A stretch of DNA of 10,767 nucleotides from Desulfobacteraceae bacterium. Its GTDB lineage: Bacteria > Desulfobacterota > Desulfobacteria > Desulfobacterales > Desulfosalsimonadaceae. Both the position numbers and the translations under genes were made by a program. The stretch's first letter is position 1. The number at the start of each line of letters is the position of its first letter. Positions 7,106 to 10,767 of the stretch are shown piece after piece. The notes below the pieces were generated by a model. It worked only from the letters and a program-made list of their open reading frames with translations, did no database searches and was not told the DNA's origin. Where the stretch lies: NCBI GenBank assembly GCA_027353395.1, contig DAIEHU010000061.1, positions 1 to 10,767 on the forward strand, written 5' to 3'.

Positions 7106-7132
7106 TTGACAAACAAATGCCGCCTGAATAAT
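7106..7132 (+). promoter_or_regulatory. Putative promoter of tRNA-Glu
   Basis: A perfect TTGACA lies at 7106-7111. The -10 is ambiguous: AATAAT at 7127-7132 (5 of 6, spacing only 15) or TAATGT at 7129-7134 (spacing 17, weaker). The primary transcript would have roughly 60-65 nt of 5' leader, which includes a possible small hairpin TTTGCC/GGCAAA around 7144-7162. Confidence 0.45.
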
Positions 7133-7203
7133 GTATAAAATTCTTTTGCCGGACAGGGCAAAGAAAGCTTTTTTATTGATATTTATAATAAATTCAAGAA
7201 TAT

Positions 7204-7279
7204 GGCCCCATCGTCTAGCGGCCTAGGACGCTGGCCTCTCACGCCGGTAACACGGGTTCGAACCCCGTTGGGGTCACCA
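7204..7279 (+). tRNA. tRNA-Glu (anticodon CTC)
   Basis: The 76-nt sequence folds into a full cloverleaf. The acceptor stem is GGCCCCA with TGGGGTC (one G-U pair at 2-71). The D stem is GTCT/GGAC, the anticodon stem is CTGGC/GCCGG, and the T arm is ACGGG-TTCGAAC-CCCGT. The anticodon loop CTCTCAC places anticodon CTC at 7238-7240, reading GAG (Glu). The discriminator base is A, and the CCA end is encoded (7277-7279). It has its own promoter and a terminator downstream. Confidence 0.97.
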
Positions 7280-7311
7280 ATTATTTCAATAAGTTAGAGT
7301 TTTTAACAACC

Positions 7312-7348
7312 GCCGCCAACGGGATGCCGGCTCCCTTGACGGCTTTTT
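7312..7348 (+). terminator. Rho-independent terminator after tRNA-Glu
   Basis: The left arm GCCGCCAACGGG (7312-7323) pairs with CCCTTGACGGC (7333-7343), with one C-A mismatch and one bulged C, around a 9-nt loop. A run of five T follows directly (7344-7348). It lies 32 bp after the tRNA end. On the minus strand the same stem lacks a good T-run, so it would be a poor terminator for the converging ywbE pair. Confidence 0.75.
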
Positions 7349-7445
7349 ATTGCGCAACGGCTTCGGGGAAAATATCACCTCTCCCGTTTTTTATATTGTA
7401 TCGTTTGAAGCGGGCATTCCCTCTCAATTATTATGGCGATATCTA

Positions 7446-7559
7446 TCAGAGCTTTTTTTTCGGCTGTTTATCGAGCTTATCTTTTTCTTTATGTTTTTGT
7501 TTTTCGCTGTTTTGCTTTTGACTTTTTTCCTTGTCTTTTTTGCCGCCCTTATCTCCCAT
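7446..7559 (-). CDS. 37-aa lysine-rich small protein, unknown function
   Basis: This tiny protein starts MGDKGGKKDKEKSQKQ and has 15 lysines in 37 residues, with seven Asp/Glu, several Gln and almost no hydrophobic residues, so it is probably disordered and strongly basic, with no membrane segment. ATG 7559 is preceded by AAGGAGGAAC at ideal distance, a very strong ribosome site for so small a gene. The frame is open further upstream, but that part is the ywbE region read out of frame. It overlaps the end of ywbE by 11 nt, so coupling is likely. I recall very similar MGDKGxKKDK small proteins in many bacterial genomes, annotated only as hypothetical. Nucleic-acid or ribosome binding is a guess from charge. 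Confidence 0.8.
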   Translation of the reverse strand: MGDKGGKKDKEKSQKQNSEKQKHKEKDKLDKQPKKKL

Positions 7560-7794
7560 GATGTTCCTCCTTATTTTTTGTAAACATAGCGCCATCAATT
7601 TTGCCCAATATTTCTTTAACCCTACCGGCTTCTCCACTTTCTAACCGGACTTTTATACCATGAGGGTGATTCGGGGATTTTGTCAAAATATCTTTTACGA
7701 TTCCCTCGGTCAATCTATTAATTTTTTGGTCTTTTTTCAAGACGATCAAAACTTTAACGCCAGGTTGTATGTCAGCGCGAATGGTGCCGCCCAT
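7549..7794 (-). CDS. ywbE: YwbE family protein (DUF2196)
   Basis: The 81-aa protein matches the YwbE family: R6-A-D-I-x-P-G, V-x-IVLKKDQ (17-23), L-T-E-G-I-V-K-D-I-L-T (28-38), and the signature HPHGIKVRL (43-51) followed by GRVKEIL. It is likely a small beta-barrel protein; the family has no settled function as far as I know. Residues after about 68 (AMFTKNKEEHHGR) look like a poorly conserved tail whose codons also form the Shine-Dalgarno and start of the next gene. ATG 7794 has AAAGG about 8 bp upstream. A good promoter match lies at 7888-7916. It converges on tRNA-Glu and diverges from korDABC. Confidence 0.85.
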   Translation of the reverse strand: MGGTIRADIQPGVKVLIVLKKDQKINRLTEGIVKDILTKSPNHPHGIKVRLESGEAGRVKEILGKIDGAMFTKNKEEHHGR

Positions 7795-7887
7795 TTATTT
7801 AGCCTTTATTTAAATCAATGTAAAAATAGGGCGCGAAAGCCTGCCCACTGATAAATACCCGTTCGAATTTCTTTTAAAAGCGTTAAA

Positions 7888-7916
7888 ATCATACACAATT
7901 TTGATGGTCCTGACAA
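7888..7916 (-). promoter_or_regulatory. Sigma70-type promoter for ywbE and the lysine-rich gene
   Basis: On the minus strand TTGTCA (7916-7911, 5 of 6) and TATGAT (7893-7888, 5 of 6) are separated by exactly 17 bp. Transcription would start near 7881, with a leader of about 87 nt before ywbE. This is the best promoter match in the window. Confidence 0.6.
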
Positions 7917-7938
7917 GATTTAAAGTTAATCGATGGTA

Positions 7939-7982
7939 TTTTTGGGACACCCCTCTAAAAAATAAGGGGGGATCCCCAAAAA
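7939..7982. repeat. Two-tier inverted repeat in the ywbE / korD divergent region
   Basis: Outer arms TTTTTGGG (7939-7946) and CCCAAAAA (7975-7982) pair perfectly. Inside them CCCCT (7950-7954) pairs with AGGGG (7965-7969) around a 10-nt A-rich loop. A perfect palindrome GGGGATCCCC (7968-7977) overlaps the right half and allows another fold. It lies just beyond the ywbE -35 element and 124 bp before korD. The rest of the 311-bp gene-free stretch 7795-8105 is AT-rich, and I found no convincing korD promoter in it. The element may be a dispersed repeat or a regulatory structure. Confidence 0.5.
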
Positions 7983-8105
7983 GCCGGAATAGCCCGTTAT
8001 TTCCCAAATTTTTTCCCTTGAAATTTTGAGCAAAAGCGATAAAGCTTTACCCTTAAATTAAAACATCTATTTGAAAACACCAGAAACACCATAAAAGGCA
8101 TTATT

Positions 8106-8384
8106 ATGAAATACTGGCGAGAGCCTCTGGATACGGGCGATATCGATGTTGTCCGGGGGAAGGTCCATATCATCAAAGATCGCTGCAAGGGCTGCGGTTA
8201 CTGCATTGAATTCTGCCCCAGGGAAGTGCTGGGTTTTTCCAAGGAATTCAACAAAAAAGGCTACCATCCGCCGATGGTCGTCAAATCCAGCGAGTGTTTG
8301 AACTGTCATTATTGCGAACTCCTGTGCCCGGAATTCGCCATTTATACCGTAGCTGACGATGTTGAAACGGAAGCATCCGTCTAA
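8106..8384 (+). CDS. korD: 2-oxoacid:ferredoxin oxidoreductase, delta (ferredoxin) subunit
   Basis: This 92-aa protein binds two [4Fe-4S] clusters and passes electrons from the catalytic subunits to ferredoxin. Cluster cysteines are C27-x2-C30-x2-C33-x3-C37-P and C64-x2-C67-x2-C70-x3-C74-P, both complete. Between them is a GF-x-KEFNKKGYHPP loop typical of KorD-type subunits. ATG 8106 has AAAAGG 7 bp upstream. It is the first gene of korDABC, with 34 bp to korA. The short length and lack of other domains fit a dedicated delta subunit rather than a free ferredoxin. Confidence 0.92.
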   Translation: MKYWREPLDTGDIDVVRGKVHIIKDRCKGCGYCIEFCPREVLGFSKEFNKKGYHPPMVVKSSECLNCHYCELLCPEFAIYTVADDVETEASV

Positions 8385-8418
8385 ACTCCTATCTACTTAA
8401 TATTCAACGGAAAGAATA

Positions 8419-9564
8419 ATGGAACCCAAGGTACTTACAGGTGAACATTTTATCAACGGCGACATCGCGTGCGCGGAAGGGGCCATTGCCGCGGGATGTA
8501 CGTTTTTCGGGGCGTATCCCATCACCCCGGCCACCGAAGTGGCGGAACGCATGGCCGAACGGCTGCCGGACCTAGGCGGCACGTTTATCCAGATGGAAGA
8601 CGAAATCGCGGCCATAACCTCCATTCTCGGGGCCGCCTGGACCGGCGCGAAAACCATGACCGCCACCTCCGGGCCGGGTTTTTCCTTGATGATGGAAACT
8701 GTAGGACTCGCCGTGGTCACGGAAACTCCCTGCGTGGTGGTGAATGTCCAGCGGGGCGGACCAAGCACCGGTCTGCCAACCATGGGGGCCCAGGCGGACA
8801 TGATGCAGGCCCGGTGGGGGTCTCACGGAGATTATGAAATCATTGCGCTCTCTCCGTCCTCGCCCCAGGAAATGTTTGATCTCACCATAGAAGCCTTTAA
8901 CTTGAGCGAAACCTACCGGGTGCCGGTATTCATCATGTCCGACGAAGTGGTGGGCCACATGAGCGAAAAGGTGGTGATTCCCCAGGCATCCAAAATCAGG
9001 ACCGTTTCCCGGCCGCGGCCATCCGGGCGCAAGGACCGGTTCAAGCCCTATCAGCCGGGGCCGAACGGTGTGCCGCCCATGCCCGCCATCGGTGATGGAT
9101 ACAATGTGCATGTGACCGGTCTCACCCATGATGAACAGGGGTATCCGGTCATGTCCGTGGACACTCAGAAGGAGATGATGGCCCGGCTTTTGGGAAAAAT
9201 CAGAAACAATCTCCATGACATCATCCGCACCCAATCCTATCTGCTTTCGGATGCGGACATCGTGATTGTTTCTTACGGGGTATCGGCCCGCACCAGTTAT
9301 ACGGCGGTGGACGAGCTTCGCAGCATGGGCATTCGGGCCGGACTGTTCCGGCTCATCACGGTCTGGCCGTTTCCGGAAGATCAGATCCGGGAACTGGCCA
9401 AGCGGGTGAAGGGCTTTGTCACCGTGGAAATCAATATGGGCCAGATCAGCCGGGAAGTGCAGCGATGCGCGGGTTCCGCAGTCCCGTCCTATCTGGCGGG
9501 CCATTCCGGCGGCACAGTGATCACGCCGGATGCGGTCATTCAATTGATAAAAGAGGTTTTCTGA
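8419..9564 (+). CDS. korA: 2-oxoacid:ferredoxin oxidoreductase, alpha subunit
   Basis: The alpha subunit (381 aa) supplies the pyrimidine-binding half of the thiamine diphosphate site for CoA-dependent decarboxylation of a 2-oxoacid, probably 2-oxoglutarate to succinyl-CoA. Motifs: YPITPATE (33-40); the EDE glutamates at 60-62, one of which should activate thiamine; SGPGFSLMMET (84-94); and QRGGPSTGLPT (111-121), a hallmark of the 2-oxoglutarate type. The second half (about 255-381) is the domain-II transketolase-C-like region, with VSYGVSARTS and LFRLITVWPFP. The length fits KorA of four-subunit enzymes, where gamma is a separate gene, as here. GGAAAG precedes ATG 8419. korB starts 14 bp after the stop. 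A branched-chain oxoacid substrate (Vor) cannot be excluded from sequence. Confidence 0.93.
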   Translation: MEPKVLTGEHFINGDIACAEGAIAAGCTFFGAYPITPATEVAERMAERLPDLGGTFIQMEDEIAAITSILGAAWTGAKTMTATSGPGFSLMMETVGLAVVTETPCVVVNVQRGGPSTGLPTMGAQADMMQARWGSHGDYEIIALSPSSPQEMFDLTIEAFNLSETYRVPVFIMSDEVVGHMSEKVVIPQASKIRTVSRPRPSGRKDRFKPYQPGPNGVPPMPAIGDGYNVHVTGLTHDEQGYPVMSVDTQKEMMARLLGKIRNNLHDIIRTQSYLLSDADIVIVSYGVSARTSYTAVDELRSMGIRAGLFRLITVWPFPEDQIRELAKRVKGFVTVEINMGQISREVQRCAGSAVPSYLAGHSGGTVITPDAVIQLIKEVF

Positions 9565-9578
9565 GGGGTTTTTAATAT

Positions 9579-10448
9579 ATGGCGAGAGCAAAACGGCAAA
9601 CAAAAGCAAAATCCGCACCATTGGAAGAGATTCCGAAACATCCGCTGGAAGACCTGATCCGGGTTGAGCGCATTCCCCATATCTGGTGTCCTGGGTGCGG
9701 GATTGGAACGGTTTTTTCCGCCTGCCTCAGCGCGATAAAACAAACCGGCATTGATTATGGTAAATTTTCCATGGTGTCCGGCATCGGGTGTTCGGGCCGG
9801 GGGGCCGGGTATGTGCGGCTCGATTCCTTTCACACCACCCACGGCCGGGCCATTCCATTCGCCACGGGCATCAAGATGGCGGACCCATCCGTCAACGTGA
9901 TCGTGTTTTCCGGAGATGGCGACCTGTTCGCCATCGGCGGCAACCATTTCATCCACGCGGCCCGCCGCAATATGGACATTACGGTGATCTGCATCAACAA
10001 TTTTATTTACGGCATGACCGGCGGCCAAGTGGCGGCCACCACGCCCCACATGGCTAAATCCGCCACCACGCCTTACGGCAATCCGGATTCGCCGTTTAAC
10101 CTGCCGATGCTCGCCATTGCTTCCGGCGCGACTTACGTGGCCCGCTGGACCATGATTCATTCCAGAGATTTGACCCATGCATTTGTGGAAGCCATAAACC
10201 ATCGAGGATTTTCGTTTATCGAAGTGCTGTCGCCCTGCCCCATCAACTATGCCCGGCGCAACAAAATCAAAACCATGGACATGGTCCGGCAATTCCAGAA
10301 CAATACCATTATTAAAAATCATGCCGCGCCTTCGGAATTGGACATTGATTTTCAAAAAGGGGTGGTGCTGGGGAAATTTATCGATATCGACAAACCGACC
10401 CCGGATGAAATTCTGGTCAAAATGAGGGATCAAAGGAAAAACCCATGA
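9579..10448 (+). CDS. korB: 2-oxoacid:ferredoxin oxidoreductase, beta subunit
   Basis: The beta subunit (289 aa) binds the diphosphate end of thiamine diphosphate and a proximal [4Fe-4S] cluster. Cluster ligands match the family pattern: C37 and C40 (WCPGCGIG), C71 (GIGCSGRG) and C220 (LSPCPINY). The Mg/diphosphate motif is G112-D-G-D115 followed about 25 residues later by N140-N141 (ICINNFIYGMTGGQ). The first 20 residues are a Lys/Ala-rich extension before the conserved domain. GAGGGG lies upstream of ATG 9579. The stop overlaps the korC start by 4 bp (ATGA), a sign of translational coupling. Confidence 0.94.
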   Translation: MARAKRQTKAKSAPLEEIPKHPLEDLIRVERIPHIWCPGCGIGTVFSACLSAIKQTGIDYGKFSMVSGIGCSGRGAGYVRLDSFHTTHGRAIPFATGIKMADPSVNVIVFSGDGDLFAIGGNHFIHAARRNMDITVICINNFIYGMTGGQVAATTPHMAKSATTPYGNPDSPFNLPMLAIASGATYVARWTMIHSRDLTHAFVEAINHRGFSFIEVLSPCPINYARRNKIKTMDMVRQFQNNTIIKNHAAPSELDIDFQKGVVLGKFIDIDKPTPDEILVKMRDQRKNP

Positions 10449-10767
10449 CAAAAATCAATAAAACCATGCGCCGGGAGATCATTGTCACGGGTTTCGGGGG
10501 CCAGGGCATTATTCTGGCCGGACGTATCCTGGGGCAGGCCGCGGCCCTGGGAGACAAGAAGGAAAGCACCCTGGTCCAGTCCTATGGTCCGGAATCCAGG
10601 GGCGGGGCGTGTGCGGCCCAGGTGATTGTCTCGGACACCGTGATTCAGTATCCCTACATCAAACATCCGGACATCCTGGTGTGCATGTCCCAGTCGGCCT
10701 ATGAAAAATATATCAACGACCTGAAACCCCAAGGCGTGCTTATTACGGACCGGGATCTGGTAAACCC
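10445..10767 (+). CDS. korC: 2-oxoacid:ferredoxin oxidoreductase, gamma subunit, cut by window edge
   Basis: The first 107 residues are present; the C-terminus lies beyond the right edge. The protein has the gamma-subunit motifs VTGFGGQGIILAG (14-26) and QSYGPESRGGAC (45-56), then a PDILVCMSQSAYEKY stretch (75-89). Gamma forms part of the CoA-binding and subunit interface of the complex. AAAGGA lies about 7 bp before ATG 10445, which is inside the end of korB. The gene order delta-alpha-beta-gamma is that of korDABC clusters. Confidence 0.93.
   Translation, partial: MTKINKTMRREIIVTGFGGQGIILAGRILGQAAALGDKKESTLVQSYGPESRGGACAAQVIVSDTVIQYPYIKHPDILVCMSQSAYEKYINDLKPQGVLITDRDLVN

Noticed and set aside
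7324..7583. Phe/Leu-rich + strand frames over the tRNA terminator and lysine-rich gene
   Set aside because: They are complements of Lys-rich codons (TTT/CTT) and have no ribosome site; the minus-strand genes explain the DNA.
7968..7977. GGGGATCCCC palindrome as a specific regulator site by itself
   Set aside because: It is part of the larger inverted repeat and single in the window; there is no basis to name a regulator.
7280..8105. tRNA-Glu followed by AT-rich DNA as a possible integration site or island edge
   Set aside because: No integrase, no repeated tRNA 3' end and no phage or transposon gene are present in the window.
8106..8384. korD as a free-standing ferredoxin or part of another redox complex
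   Set aside because: Its spacing, orientation and cysteine pattern with korABC directly downstream fit the delta subunit; no other complex genes are nearby.
8572..9621. 349-codon open frame on - opposite korA, and a similar 303-codon frame opposite korB (9540-10451)
   Set aside because: Both are antisense to well-conserved KorA and KorB; their His/Gly-rich composition is typical of reverse-strand shadows in biased codon usage.

Overview
The window looks like ordinary chromosomal DNA from a Gram-negative, anaerobic, strongly Shine-Dalgarno-using bacterium. A member of the Desulfobacterota (a sulfate-reducer-like deltaproteobacterium) fits best. The pointers are a four-subunit ferredoxin-dependent 2-oxoacid oxidoreductase (korDABC), a FadN-like beta-oxidation enzyme, LolA with no LolB seen nearby, an MltB-type lipoprotein, and a tiny lysine-rich protein I associate from memory with such genomes. 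This assignment is inference; no rRNA or marker phylogeny is available here.

Layout: 1-253 (-) is the N-terminus of a 3-hydroxyacyl-CoA dehydrogenase that runs off the left edge. An AT-rich divergent regulatory region (254-593) separates it from lolA and nadA (+), which are 5 bp apart. A nested inverted repeat lies between the converging nadA and yebC stop codons. The minus-strand operon radA-rlmE-yebC (5035 down to 2271) follows. A 49-bp divergent gap with a small palindrome then leads to a PHP-family histidinol-phosphatase, an MltB-family lytic transglycosylase lipoprotein and a 69-aa two-helix PLDc_N-like membrane protein, all on +.

Next come tRNA-Glu(CTC) with its own promoter and terminator, and a minus-strand pair of overlapping small genes: ywbE and a 37-aa lysine-rich protein. 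The pair has a good sigma70-type promoter. A 311-bp gene-free stretch with a two-tier inverted repeat precedes korD-korA-korB-korC (+); korC is cut by the right edge.

How the genes relate: LolA would carry lipoproteins such as the MltB homologue across the periplasm. RadA (recombination), RlmE (23S rRNA methylation) and YebC (translation/regulation) form an information-processing operon. KorDABC and the FadN-like enzyme both belong to acyl-CoA/ferredoxin-linked anaerobic carbon metabolism but lie at opposite ends and are not one operon. I see no mobile element, CRISPR array, toxin-antitoxin pair or defence system, and no convincing new multi-gene system. The least explained items are the ywbE/lysine-rich pair and the several intergenic inverted repeats.
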